Shown one piece after another: positions 1-9,810 of a stretch of DNA of 64,000 bases. Source of the DNA: Perlabentimonas sp034003245. Its GTDB lineage: Bacteria; Bacteroidota; Bacteroidia; Bacteroidales; Tenuifilaceae. The position numbers and the translations under genes are program-made. The notes under the pieces are model-generated. The model worked only from the letters and a program-made list of their open reading frames with translations. It was not told where the DNA came from and did not search any database. Location of the stretch: assembly GCA_034003245.1 (NCBI GenBank), contig JAVEYY010000012.1, positions 1 to 64,000 of the forward strand. Direction: 5' to 3'. The stretch's first letter is position 1. Each line of letters opens with the position of its first letter.

Positions 1-337
1 TCCAAATTGCGTGAACAATTTTGCTCGATGTGGGGATATTGAATGTGTTAAACTCATTCTCATCCATTCCATCGTTAGCATCCGAACCGCCAGCGTAGGC
101 ATCGTCCGACAGAATATCGGACATGGTAATAATGGGTGCCCACGAAACACCTGGAGAAGATTGATATGTAAGCACGTCGTAAATGGCAACAAGAGCTTGC
201 ATACCCTGCTCTTCGGTTTGGTAGAAGTTGGATGAAACTTCACGATCGAGAGGTTTTAGGTCGAGAAAATCTTCGCAACCGGTAAAAAGCAGAACCACCA
301 GTAATGCTTTTGCTGTATTGAAAATATAGTTCTTCAT
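1..337 (-). CDS. RagB/SusD family nutrient-binding lipoprotein, N-terminal part
   Basis: Cut by the window edge; only about 112 N-terminal residues are present. The start ATG at 337-335 opens a lipoprotein signal ending in FTGC (Cys21), followed by EDFLDLKPLD, the usual opening of SusD proteins, and then the helical TEEQGMQALVAIYDVL segment typical of the family. SusD proteins sit on the cell surface as a lid over the SusC channel and bind the glycan. It lies 16 nt downstream of the SusC gene and is surely co-transcribed with it. The nearby GH16 enzyme makes a beta-glucan such as laminarin the probable ligand (inference). Confidence 0.93.
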   Translation of the reverse strand, partial: MKNYIFNTAKALLVVLLFTGCEDFLDLKPLDREVSSNFYQTEEQGMQALVAIYDVLTYQSSPGVSWAPIITMSDILSDDAYAGGSDANDGMDENEFNTFNIPTSSKIVHAIW

Positions 338-353
338 AATCTGCTGGCTTTAA

Positions 354-3300
354 TTAAAAGGTCATGGTTGTACCTAACCTAAAGGTTCTGGCCTGTGGGT
401 AAATCCCCCTATCAATTCCTATATCGAATGAGCTCATAGCTCCGATCTCAGGATCGGTTCCTGAATACTTAGTGAGTGTGAATAGATTTTCGGCCGAAAC
501 GTAGAACCTAACATTAGTTGAACGCAAACGCTTGAGCAGTTGACTTGGCAACTGGTAACCTAACTGTAAGTTTTTAATTCTGATGAATGATCCATCCTCA
601 ATGTATAGATCGGAAACACGGTTGTTGTTATTCGTGTCAGACCATGTATACCTTGGTATAGTAGTAGATGTACCCTCACCATTCCAACTATCGAGTAGGG
701 TTACAGGAGCATTAGTATACCGCAAATCACGACGTTGCGTACCATTGAATATATCGTTTCCGTAGGTTCCAATTATAAGAACTGATAAATCGAAGTTCTT
801 ATAATCAACCGAACCTGTCATACCAAAAGTCCAGTCGGGAGTTGGGTTGCCTATAATGGTTCTGTCGTTATTATTTAGCACACCATCATTATTAGCATCC
901 ACAAAACGTACATCACCAGGTTTAGCATTGGGCTGAAGAACTTTTCCAGTGTTTCCAATGTGAGCATAAACCTCGCCCATATTCTGGAATATACCATCGG
1001 TTTTAAAACCCCAGAAGCTGGCAATGGGATAACCCACCTCCGAAATTGTAATTGGGCCAGCAACTGACCACGAAGCTCCTGTAAGAACGCCCTCGCTATT
1101 GGCTATCTTGGTCATCTTATTCTGGTTATAGGTTGCATGTGCTCCGACAGAATAGCGCACACCACTTACAAAATGCCTCCAGTTAATAGACATTTCTATT
1201 CCTTTATTCTGCACACTACCAACGTTGGCATAGGGAGGATCGTTGCCCACGTGGGCTGGAATTGGAATTCGCTCCAAAAGACCTTTGGTAGTTTTTATGT
1301 AGTAATCGATGGAGGTTGTGAGCCTATTGTTGAACGCTCCAAAATCGACAGCCACGTTAAACTGCTGCGATTCCTCCCAGTGAATATCGGCATTCTCGAT
1401 ATATAAAGGCGAGGCTCCAATCATTCTACCTCCTCCAAATATATAACCTCTGCTCTTATCCATCAGCGAAAGGAACTGGTAATCGCCAATAGCCTCGTTA
1501 CCATTGCTTCCCCACGAAGTTCTTAACTTTAGGTAGCTAATTTGATCGATGTCGGGGAAAAAACTCTCGTCGCTAACAACCCACGATAATCCCATTGACA
1601 TGAAATTACCAAAGCGTTTGTTGGCTCCAAATCTCGACGATCCATCGCGGCGGAATATCCCTGTGAACGAATAGCGACTCTTGTAATCGTATGTAACACG
1701 TCCAAAGGCCGACAGTAAAGCAGAGTGGTTTGCTCCGCCATTGGCAACCCAAGCAGTATCGGTTGCCATACTCAAATACACGTGATTGGGATCGTTGATG
1801 GGTACCTTGGCATTAAACCCGTAAAGGTTTTCAAAATTCGATTTGCTGGCAGTAGTTCCTGCAAGTACAGCAAAGTTGTGCTCCTCTATTTGCTTAGTGT
1901 ACGACAGCGTATTCTCCCACTGCCACGTGTGATATCTATTTATCTCTTTAGAAACAGAAGTTTTATCGACATTGAGCTGAGCGCCATTTAAGTAAAATAG
2001 TGGTCTATATGAATCGTTTAGCACATAGGCTAAATCGATACCTAGGGTTGAAATAGCTTTTAACCCCTCAATAATGTCTAGTTCTGCAAATGCATTACCA
2101 ACAACCTTGTCTACTCTGGTTTCAGCATTCTGAATTTCGATTAATGCCAGCGGGTTAACAATTTCGGCACCGAGTAAAGTAGAAATTCCATAAACCTTAC
2201 CATCGGGATTTTTTACCACAGGCTCCGAAGAGTAAGGGTAAGTATTTAGGATATTCTCGTCCTCTTCGTAAAGCGGCGTTAAGGGGTCGAGGTTCAAGGC
2301 GCTACCATATGCACTGTTAAACGACGAGTTACTTGCAATTCCCCGACGAATAATATGCGAATAGGCCATATTTGTTCCATAACGGAAACTTTTATTTACC
2401 TGATGGCGGGAGTTAACACGTCCTGTTAGTCGGTCGAATTGTGATTTATCGCCCCCAATAATTCCCTGCTGCGAGAAGTATGACAAGGACGAAGAGTAGC
2501 TAGACTTTTCAGTTCCACCTGAAACCGAAAGTTCATGGCTTAATATGGGTGCATTTGATGTAAATAGATGCTCCTGCCAGTTGGTATTGTGTTTGGGTAT
2601 TTCATCTAAATCGAATGGTTCGGTTAGCCCTGCATTACGGGCACCCTCATTCATCATCATTCGATACTGATCTGCATTAAGCATATCAATGGTTTTGGCT
2701 ACATTCTGTATGCCTTGGTAACCAGAATAGGATACGCGCATATCGCCACCCTTGGCACCACGAGTGGTAATCAGAACAACGCCATTAGCTGCTCGTGCAC
2801 CATATATTGCTGCCGATGCACCGTCTTTTAGAACATCTATCGTTTCAATATCGCCAGGGTTAAGGTAGTCGATACCACCCACGGCCATACCGTCGACAAT
2901 GTAGAGAGGTTCAGCATTGCCTGTAGTTCCTGCTCCCCTAACGCGCACAGTTGGCGCCTCACCAGGTTGCCCTGAAAGATTTGTTACCTGCACACCAGCA
3001 GTAAAGCCCTGCATTGCTTGGTCGACTCTAAGAACAGGAAGTGATTTAATATCTTCACCGCTTACGCTAGCCAGAGCACCCGTTACCACCTTTTTCTTTT
3101 GGGTGCCGTATCCAATTAAAACCACCTCATCGAGTTGAGTGGCCTGAACCATAAGACTAACCTCTAAAATACTTTGGCTGTTTACGGGAACAGCAAGGGT
3201 TCTATAGCCAACAAACGAGAATTCCAATGTGACATTGGGTGATGACACGTTGATGAGGAATTTCCCGTCGAAATCGGTAGTGGTTCCATTTAATGTTCCT

Positions 3301-3446
3301 TGCTCAAGAACTGTAGCACCAGGAATGCCCAGCCCTGTTTCTGCATCCTTTACAGTACCCTGAACAGCATGGTTTTGCGCATGCAATAGGAATGCAGAGG
3401 TTAATAAAATAAGAGTAAGGAAAGTTTTAAGAAAGTGTACTTTCAT
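354..3446 (-). CDS. SusC/RagA family TonB-linked outer membrane protein
   Basis: Outer-membrane TonB-dependent transporter of about 1030 residues, normal for the SusC family. It has a signal peptide (1 to about 24, ending LLHAQ), a carboxypeptidase-like regulatory domain (GTVKDAETGLGIPGATV, about residues 30-100), then the plug (LDEVVLIGYGTQKKK; ending YIVDGM near residue 188) and a long barrel that finishes in an aromatic terminus (GTTMTF). The start at 3446 is preferred over an in-frame one at 3479 because it gives a clean n-region (MKVHFLK) before the hydrophobic core. It pairs with SusD immediately downstream and follows the GH16 gene. It imports oligosaccharides released at the surface, with energy from TonB-ExbBD. 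Confidence 0.95.
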   Translation of the reverse strand: MKVHFLKTFLTLILLTSAFLLHAQNHAVQGTVKDAETGLGIPGATVLEQGTLNGTTTDFDGKFLINVSSPNVTLEFSFVGYRTLAVPVNSQSILEVSLMVQATQLDEVVLIGYGTQKKKVVTGALASVSGEDIKSLPVLRVDQAMQGFTAGVQVTNLSGQPGEAPTVRVRGAGTTGNAEPLYIVDGMAVGGIDYLNPGDIETIDVLKDGASAAIYGARAANGVVLITTRGAKGGDMRVSYSGYQGIQNVAKTIDMLNADQYRMMMNEGARNAGLTEPFDLDEIPKHNTNWQEHLFTSNAPILSHELSVSGGTEKSSYSSSLSYFSQQGIIGGDKSQFDRLTGRVNSRHQVNKSFRYGTNMAYSHIIRRGIASNSSFNSAYGSALNLDPLTPLYEEDENILNTYPYSSEPVVKNPDGKVYGISTLLGAEIVNPLALIEIQNAETRVDKVVGNAFAELDIIEGLKAISTLGIDLAYVLNDSYRPLFYLNGAQLNVDKTSVSKEINRYHTWQWENTLSYTKQIEEHNFAVLAGTTASKSNFENLYGFNAKVPINDPNHVYLSMATDTAWVANGGANHSALLSAFGRVTYDYKSRYSFTGIFRRDGSSRFGANKRFGNFMSMGLSWVVSDESFFPDIDQISYLKLRTSWGSNGNEAIGDYQFLSLMDKSRGYIFGGGRMIGASPLYIENADIHWEESQQFNVAVDFGAFNNRLTTSIDYYIKTTKGLLERIPIPAHVGNDPPYANVGSVQNKGIEMSINWRHFVSGVRYSVGAHATYNQNKMTKIANSEGVLTGASWSVAGPITISEVGYPIASFWGFKTDGIFQNMGEVYAHIGNTGKVLQPNAKPGDVRFVDANNDGVLNNNDRTIIGNPTPDWTFGMTGSVDYKNFDLSVLIIGTYGNDIFNGTQRRDLRYTNAPVTLLDSWNGEGTSTTIPRYTWSDTNNNNRVSDLYIEDGSFIRIKNLQLGYQLPSQLLKRLRSTNVRFYVSAENLFTLTKYSGTDPEIGAMSSFDIGIDRGIYPQARTFRLGTTMTF

Positions 3447-3535
3447 ATGATTCACAGTTAGTTTGTTTACAAACAACAAGGTGTAGCATTCCTAATCACT
3501 TTAAAAAAGTGTTTGTAAAAAAATTTAGCACCTTA

Positions 3536-4633
3536 TCAATTCTTTTGAAAAACGCGGATGTAATCGACCCTCATTTGCTGAGGGAAAACTGTTGTTGCAT
3601 CGGGTGCTCCTGGCCAGTTTCCGCCAACAGCAACGTTGAAAATAAAGAAATGGGGTTGGTGAAACTCGCTCATGTGCTCGGGGGTAATATTAATCTCGTA
3701 AAATTTTACGTCATTAACATACCACTTAATAAAAGTTTCGTCCCAAGTAATGGTAAATACGTGGTACTTATCGGCAAAAGTTCCAGTGGAAATTGTATAC
3801 CCATTTCCGGCCGACACGTGTCCATTGTAATCCCAGTGAACAGTTCCGTGCACCCTGTTGTCTCGCCCATCGCCACCTCCAATTAGCTCCATTATATCAA
3901 TTTCGCCACAAGCTGGCCAACCAACCGAGGTTATACTATTGCCCAGCATCCAAAGTGCTGGCCATATGCCTTGCCCCTTGGGCAACAGAGCCCTAATGTC
4001 TACTCGGCCATAGGTAAATGAGAATTTACGCTGAGTTTTCATCCTAGAGGATGTATAGTTTCGATTTTGGTATACCTCGTTACGAGCTTCGATGGTAAGA
4101 ACATCGTCGCCAACCCAAGCGTTTTGCTCACGGTAGTACTGTAACTCATTGTTTCCCCATCCTCCACTACCTGTTCCGATCTCAAAAACCCAGTTATTTG
4201 AGTTCACGCTAGTTCCCTCAAACTCATCGTTCCAGATAAGGGAATAACCCTCGTAAGAGGTTGGAGTTGTGTAGCCCTCGCCCACCGATACATTATTGCC
4301 AATGGTTATTGGCACTTGTCTTGTTTCTTTTATGTACCTGCCGGATTTTCCGTAAGCCCTTACCTCAACCTGATAGACACCCGGACGGGTAAAGGCATGC
4401 TCAAACTGACCTGTTGTATTAACGGCTGTGGGTTCAGTAGCCATGCCGACCCAAAGTTGGTACTCAATGGCATTGTCGGCCTGAGCGAGAATCTCTACTA
4501 TTCCAGATCCATCATCTACAATATTCACTTCCACAGTAAGATTCGATGGATTTGACGTATCCAGTATATTTTCACTGTCACAAGCAACTATTCCTTGTAG
4601 AATCAGCAAGAATCCGATGAGCTTAACTATCAC
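3536..4633 (-). CDS. GH16 family glycoside hydrolase lipoprotein (laminarinase/beta-glucanase type)
   Basis: A 365-residue secreted enzyme. It starts at a GTG (4633-4631); no ATG is available before the upstream stop. The lipoprotein signal ends IVACDSEN (Cys18), followed by a PKD-like beta-sandwich (about residues 30-112) and a GH16 catalytic domain from about residue 125 (YSLIWNDEFEG). The GH16 catalytic signature GEIDIMELIG is intact: Glu244 (nucleophile), Asp246 and Glu249 (acid/base). An EIDIME motif without a kappa-carrageenase-like insertion fits endo-beta-1,3- or 1,3/1,4-glucanases. It is likely displayed on the cell surface, cutting glucan for the adjacent SusCD pair. The exact substrate cannot be read from the sequence. 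Confidence 0.93.
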   Translation of the reverse strand: MIVKLIGFLLILQGIVACDSENILDTSNPSNLTVEVNIVDDGSGIVEILAQADNAIEYQLWVGMATEPTAVNTTGQFEHAFTRPGVYQVEVRAYGKSGRYIKETRQVPITIGNNVSVGEGYTTPTSYEGYSLIWNDEFEGTSVNSNNWVFEIGTGSGGWGNNELQYYREQNAWVGDDVLTIEARNEVYQNRNYTSSRMKTQRKFSFTYGRVDIRALLPKGQGIWPALWMLGNSITSVGWPACGEIDIMELIGGGDGRDNRVHGTVHWDYNGHVSAGNGYTISTGTFADKYHVFTITWDETFIKWYVNDVKFYEINITPEHMSEFHQPHFFIFNVAVGGNWPGAPDATTVFPQQMRVDYIRVFQKN

Positions 4634-4683
4634 GGTATAATATTTTAGTAAATTAAATTATTTATTAACAAGTTGGTTGAAAA

Positions 4684-4713
4684 TAGAGAGTCCTGCATTG
4701 CAGGAACTCTCTA
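4684..4713 (-). terminator. Hairpin between the PKD lipoprotein and GH16 genes
   Basis: TAGAGAGT-CCTGC-ATT-GCAGG-A-ACTCTCTA forms a long stem with one bulged A, placed 50 nt past the stop of the PKD gene. Only short T runs follow in the minus direction. It may act as a leaky terminator or a 3' stabiliser that sets different expression levels within the locus. Confidence 0.5.
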
Positions 4714-4763
4714 TATTCATTATCCATGTAGAACGTTTTTGTTACAAAAACAGTTTAAAAGGC

Positions 4764-6386
4764 CTAGTAGAAATAAATGTTGTCAACATAGATAGTTGGT
4801 GTTTCTCCAGAACCTGCATCATCAAACTTGATCTGGATAACAGCAGCTAAATTTGGAACAGTATAGTCTGAAAGGAGAATATCAAAACTCTTCCAAACAC
4901 CTGCTTCTGTTGTAATTTTAACTGGATTCTCACCATCGCCAATCACAGATATATTTACATCGGTTACAGCTGCACACCAAACATCAACATGGAGTTTAGT
5001 CTTACCCGAAACATCCTGAGGAGTATTAGCCCAATCAATTCCCTGGTAGGTTAACCCAGCCATCTTTAGAACTTTTCCACCGGCAATGTCTACTTCGCCA
5101 GTCACAGTTGCTTGCCCCCAATCTGGGTCAAGGTTAACTCCTGAGATGTTAGTGTAAGTTTCACCATAAATTGAGATAACGTTTGCTTCAGGTTCAGTTG
5201 GATTTGGAGCAAGCTCTGTAGGAGTATTTGTATCTATAATTACATCCTTTGTTTTCTCTTTTGTGCCAGTTGCTCCGGTACCTGTTAAAACAACAGTATA
5301 CTTACCATCGGCTGCATAGGTATGAACGGGATTCTCCTCAGTTGAAGTATTACCATCACCAAAGTCCCAGCTATAGGAAGTGGCATCTTTAGACAAATTC
5401 TCAAACGTTACAGTCCTACCCTCAACGGTATAATTAAAATCTACCATGAACGATACCACATCAGGCTCTGTTCCTGTTGTATAGCTTACATAGTTGAACT
5501 GCCAATAATGACTATCACCAGCCATCCAAACTGAGACTTTCATCAAATCATAGCCTTCTTCTTCTGTAATTATCACATCGTACTCAATAGATTGCCCGGG
5601 TACTGCAATATAGCCTCCTGGAGAAACTTTTAGTAATCCCATCCAAGCACCTTCACCAGTCAAGGTTAATTTGCCAGTTGTAGGATTGTACTCAAATGTA
5701 TGTGATGGGGAAAGCCATGCACTTACATCAACTCCATTCTTATTAACCATATTGGCGGCTGTTGCCTCGAAGCAAGTACCAAACACGTCTTTACCATCAA
5801 ACACATGGTCTTCGCCCCACATTAATCCACCATGGTCAAAGGTAACGGTGCCATTCTGGTTGAATGTCCAGGTGTGATTAAATACGCAAGGGCGAGCGCC
5901 ATCATTTTCTAGGAACCACCATGAAGTGTAATCATACTCACCAGTAGTTTCATTTAGGCCTGGGCCAATACCGAGTGCAGGGCCTTCACGTAGAAGTCTC
6001 CAACTCTTTGAGGATTCCCCTACCAGCAATCTTAATGCTTGATAAGGATCGGTAATGGTTATGGTTTCGCTAAATTCCTTGCTAACATTATCCTTATTTG
6101 TTGCAGTTAGGGTAACAGTATAGTTACCTGCTTCAGCAAAAATGTGAGTTGGATTCTCATCTGTAGAAGTTTCGTTATCGCCAAAGTTCCAGCTGTAGCT
6201 CTCGGCATTCTGCGAGTAGTTTGTGAAAGTTACCTCTTTCCAGTTTTCAGTGCTAACTTCGAACTGGAAGCTAGCAATTGGATCGGGAACTAGTTCATCC
6301 TCTTTACACGAAATAAATGTAATTAAGGCAAACGCTCCTAAAAGCATAAAAGTTCGCCTAAAAAAACTTGATGTTTTTGTTTTCAT
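4764..6386 (-). CDS. PKD-domain surface lipoprotein (probable glycan-binding protein of the locus)
   Basis: 540 residues. The lipoprotein signal ends TFISCKEDEL; the acidic stretch after Cys resembles the Bacteroidetes lipoprotein export signal for surface display. Two PKD domains are clear: YSWNFGDNETST (about residues 35-112) and YSWDFGDGNTST (about 310-385). Between them lies a beta-rich region rich in Trp and Gly (about 115-300), and the C-terminus (about 405-540) looks like a carbohydrate-binding jelly roll ending PTIYVDNIYFY. No catalytic motif is evident. By context (upstream of GH16-SusC-SusD) it plays the surface glycan-binding role of SusE/SusF-like proteins. The middle region could still hide an unrecognised enzyme domain. 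Confidence 0.85.
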   Translation of the reverse strand: MKTKTSSFFRRTFMLLGAFALITFISCKEDELVPDPIASFQFEVSTENWKEVTFTNYSQNAESYSWNFGDNETSTDENPTHIFAEAGNYTVTLTATNKDNVSKEFSETITITDPYQALRLLVGESSKSWRLLREGPALGIGPGLNETTGEYDYTSWWFLENDGARPCVFNHTWTFNQNGTVTFDHGGLMWGEDHVFDGKDVFGTCFEATAANMVNKNGVDVSAWLSPSHTFEYNPTTGKLTLTGEGAWMGLLKVSPGGYIAVPGQSIEYDVIITEEEGYDLMKVSVWMAGDSHYWQFNYVSYTTGTEPDVVSFMVDFNYTVEGRTVTFENLSKDATSYSWDFGDGNTSTEENPVHTYAADGKYTVVLTGTGATGTKEKTKDVIIDTNTPTELAPNPTEPEANVISIYGETYTNISGVNLDPDWGQATVTGEVDIAGGKVLKMAGLTYQGIDWANTPQDVSGKTKLHVDVWCAAVTDVNISVIGDGENPVKITTEAGVWKSFDILLSDYTVPNLAAVIQIKFDDAGSGETPTIYVDNIYFY

Positions 6387-6698
6387 AGTAGGGTTCGTTT
6401 AAATTTAAAATTAGGTTTACATGAAGATTTAAAATTTGATAAAGGCAAATTAACCCGCAAACGATCCCAATTCCAAAAAAAGTAACACATCAAGGGCACA
6501 ACAACGACAAAATACACTACATCAAAACTACATCACTAAATTATTTTCACATTTGATTATCTGTATCTTAAAAAATATTACTGGGATAAATAATAGTTTC
6601 TCATATGATGAAAAATGCATTCTGCAAACGGTTGTCAATTATAGAAGAAAAAGGTACTATCAAATTACCACAATCTCAGCTAAGATAGGATGTTTAAA
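6387..6698. other. Intergenic region upstream of the PKD lipoprotein gene
   Basis: 312 bp, AT-rich, no open frame worth calling. It should contain the promoter of the PKD-GH16-SusC-SusD unit and the binding site of the regulator encoded just upstream, but I see no convincing -7 box or long palindrome. Confidence 0.5.
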
Positions 6699-9602
6699 TT
6701 AAAATGAGATAAAGAAATCGGTGAGATTGGTTTTATGATCAAGGTTAAGCTTTTTCCGCAAACGATAGCGACTTATCTCAACCCCTCGAACCGAAATGTT
6801 CATAAGAGGTGCTATCTCCTTGGTCGAAATGTTCATTCGCAGGTATGCACATAGCCTCAGCTCCTTTGGACTCAAATCGGGAAATTTATCCTTTAACCTG
6901 GCAATAAAATCTTGGTGTACCTCATCGAAGTAGTTGTTAAAGAGTTCCCAGTTCTTCTCGTTCCGCAGATCCCGGTTAATCTTTTTGAGCAAGCTATTTA
7001 CATTCTGCTTTTCATTGCTATCAGTGGGTATATTCTTAAGCAGCTTACCTAAATCCTCTTTAAGATAGGTTAGAGTTTTATTCTTTTGAATTAGGTGTAG
7101 CGTTGCATTGGCTAGCTCTTTATTCTTAAACTTCATCTCGTTCTTAAGGCTTTCGTTTCGCAAATGCATTATCTCCTTTTCGCTAAGGGCCGTTTGCTCC
7201 TTAAACATCTTCTCTCGCTGGGCTAGGCGTTTCTCTTGCTTTAACTTCTCGCGGAGTCGTGCTTTAAGAATCCGCTTACGCAGATAGTAAAAGTTCCCAA
7301 CTACTGCTAATGCCAAGGCTACAGCGTACAGTATGTAGGCTACTTTTGATCGCAAGAATGGGGGTTTAATTGTAAAGTGGAAACTACAGATATCACTTTC
7401 GGCCCCAAACGCATTAACGGCTTTCACCTGAAACTCATAGTCACCCTCACGCAAATTGGTATACTCCTTAAAGTTTACCCGATCCCAAACCGACCAATCG
7501 TGATCAAACCCTGTTAGCCTATAGGAAAACAGCGTTTTCTCGGGTCTTTCGAAAGCAGGTGAGGTATAACGAAAGGTAACAGAATTGTGAGAGTACCCAA
7601 CCTGATGACTCTTATCTCCTCTTGAGCAGTATGCAATCCTTAAAGTATTTATGCTTTGCTTACCATAAAATGAGGCTTCCTTAATAAATACGTTCTCAGC
7701 AATCATATTATCCTTTCTGATGCTTGGCGCGTAGTGAATTAGCCCCTTCTGTGATCCAATAAATACATTGTGAGGATCGTTTATGAAGATATTCTGAAAG
7801 GCAGGGATCAGCACCTCATTTACCAACGAAAAAGGGGATACAATATCAACGTAGGCTCCATTCTCAAGCAACCGCATTAGCCCTAAATACTCGTTGGTAA
7901 AGTACCAAAGGTTGCCATTTCTATCCTGATGAATCTTGTCGATAAAACCCTTTTCAAGGAATATGCTATTCATCTCTAATGATGGTTCAAATGTGCTGCT
8001 GGAGTAGTTATACTTTAGAATACCATCCTGAGTAGTTATCAGCATATTATTATTAACTATCTGAATATTATACGGAAGACCTTCGGGCAATCCACTCTGT
8101 CCTCTAAAAAGCTGCACCTTAACAACAGAGTCCAAAAGTTCGGTGAGCTCCAGCTTAAAAAGTCCCCGATAACCATGCGATACCCATAAAAACCCTTTAG
8201 AATCGAGATACATGCTTCGGCTCGATTCTTCAAATCCTTTAACCTCATCCGAAAATGCCCACTGTCCATTCTGTTTTCGCAATCGAATTAATCCGGTATA
8301 AGTTCCAGCAATAATTATCCCATCGGTATTCCGAGGCTTAATAAACGACCAGAAACCTCTTACATCGGAGATTTGCTTGGCGTTAAACCCATTTATTACA
8401 AAACACCCGTAATTATGCCCACAGAAGAGCGTATTATCCAAAACATCTAACGACCAAACCTGACCTTCGGTCCCTTTAATCAATTGAAACCCCTGATTTA
8501 CTGTTGAAAAGTTATTCACCCTTGAGTACTCCTTGGCAAAGAGTCCCTGATTGGTACCAACATATAGGATTCCGTTGTGTACTATCGATGCGTAGGCACT
8601 CTCGATGTTGTAGTTGTAGTTCAAAAAACTCAATGGGGAGCTAACCTCCAGGTAATCGATTCCATTATCGAGACCAAGCCATAGGTTATTACGCTTATCT
8701 TCAAAAATACTGAGGATAGTGTTATTCTGGAGTCCTTTGTATCGATTTAGATGCTGATGTATTTGCCCTTTCTCGTTGCTTATGTAGATGCCGTTACTGA
8801 CTGTACCAATGGCAAAAAAACCATTTTTCATCCTTATAGCCGAAAACAGGTTGTGCTCAATAATCTGATTATTAACTTCAGATCGCCATGGCTCAATAGT
8901 CTTGAGTCTACTATTGAAAAGAAACAATCCCTCGTTGGAGGTGCCAATAAGTAGCAGATCGTTGGCAAAGGGCAAAATGCATCTTATCTCGTTTCGGAAG
9001 AAAATGGGATGGATGCTCACCAGCTCCAAGCTATCGCCCTTTAGTCTCATAAGTCCGTTATCCACATCAACCACGTAATACTCGTTACTGATTGAGTGCA
9101 TTAAGCTGAACTTGCTTAAGGGTTCAACTACTTGAATCTGCCCTTGTTTTAGAATAAATATGTAGTTAAACGACTGAAAAATTAATCGATCGTGCTCCCT
9201 ATAGATATTCCATATCTCGCCAAAATTTGCATATGCCGATGGAACTAGGTGATTTAACGAATGACGAACCAATTCGCCCGATGGGCTCGGGGCCAAATAT
9301 CCAATCTCCTCAAAGGCTCCAAAGTAGATGGTATCGCCAATGGCAAGAACTGATCGAATTATGGATAGATTTGAGGCGGGGAAAGTACGCCATGCGGTTC
9401 CATCGTACTCCAACACACCATCGTTATTGCCAAAATATATAAAGCCCTTTGGGCTTTGAGTTACCGCCCAGTTCTGGTTACTGGCATTATAAGTGCTACG
9501 GCTGTGGCTTACAATACCTGGAATTCCTACGCTTTTTACCTGACCACCAGCATAGAAAAAGAGATGAAGTATAGATAAGAGTATAAGAATTCGCTTTGTC
9601 AT
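6699..9602 (-). CDS. Two-component-like propeller regulator with C-terminal LuxR-type HTH
   Basis: About 967 residues from the ATG at 9602 (an ATG two codons earlier, 9608, is equally possible; further upstream the frame lacks a signal peptide). Order: signal peptide (ILILLSILHLFFYAGGQ), a long seven/fourteen-bladed Reg_prop beta-propeller (repeats such as NLWLGLDNGIDYL, GNLWYFTNEYLGL), a Y_Y_Y domain (RLTGFDHDWSVW), one membrane segment (VAYILYAVALALAVVGNFYYL), a charged coiled coil, and a GerE/LuxR helix-turn-helix (LSPKELRLCAYLRMNISTKEIA). It has no kinase or receiver, so a periplasmic sugar signal would pass directly to a membrane-tethered DNA-binding domain. Its position beside the GH16-SusCD genes makes it the likely local regulator. 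Confidence 0.92.
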   Translation of the reverse strand: MTKRILILLSILHLFFYAGGQVKSVGIPGIVSHSRSTYNASNQNWAVTQSPKGFIYFGNNDGVLEYDGTAWRTFPASNLSIIRSVLAIGDTIYFGAFEEIGYLAPSPSGELVRHSLNHLVPSAYANFGEIWNIYREHDRLIFQSFNYIFILKQGQIQVVEPLSKFSLMHSISNEYYVVDVDNGLMRLKGDSLELVSIHPIFFRNEIRCILPFANDLLLIGTSNEGLFLFNSRLKTIEPWRSEVNNQIIEHNLFSAIRMKNGFFAIGTVSNGIYISNEKGQIHQHLNRYKGLQNNTILSIFEDKRNNLWLGLDNGIDYLEVSSPLSFLNYNYNIESAYASIVHNGILYVGTNQGLFAKEYSRVNNFSTVNQGFQLIKGTEGQVWSLDVLDNTLFCGHNYGCFVINGFNAKQISDVRGFWSFIKPRNTDGIIIAGTYTGLIRLRKQNGQWAFSDEVKGFEESSRSMYLDSKGFLWVSHGYRGLFKLELTELLDSVVKVQLFRGQSGLPEGLPYNIQIVNNNMLITTQDGILKYNYSSSTFEPSLEMNSIFLEKGFIDKIHQDRNGNLWYFTNEYLGLMRLLENGAYVDIVSPFSLVNEVLIPAFQNIFINDPHNVFIGSQKGLIHYAPSIRKDNMIAENVFIKEASFYGKQSINTLRIAYCSRGDKSHQVGYSHNSVTFRYTSPAFERPEKTLFSYRLTGFDHDWSVWDRVNFKEYTNLREGDYEFQVKAVNAFGAESDICSFHFTIKPPFLRSKVAYILYAVALALAVVGNFYYLRKRILKARLREKLKQEKRLAQREKMFKEQTALSEKEIMHLRNESLKNEMKFKNKELANATLHLIQKNKTLTYLKEDLGKLLKNIPTDSNEKQNVNSLLKKINRDLRNEKNWELFNNYFDEVHQDFIARLKDKFPDLSPKELRLCAYLRMNISTKEIAPLMNISVRGVEISRYRLRKKLNLDHKTNLTDFFISF

Positions 9603-9810
9603 AATCATCAAATAAAGGTAATCATTGTAAAAATATGATTGCGCATTACCATTGGAACAAAAATAATCAATTAATCTTTGCATAACCTAAGGGAGTAATA
9701 GAACGCCATCATTTTCGATCAATAAGCTCAAATAGCTACAGCAAGGCCATCGCTTTCGCAAAGTGCTGAACATGCATATCCCCATAACGTATAGATAAAT
9801 CATTAGACTA

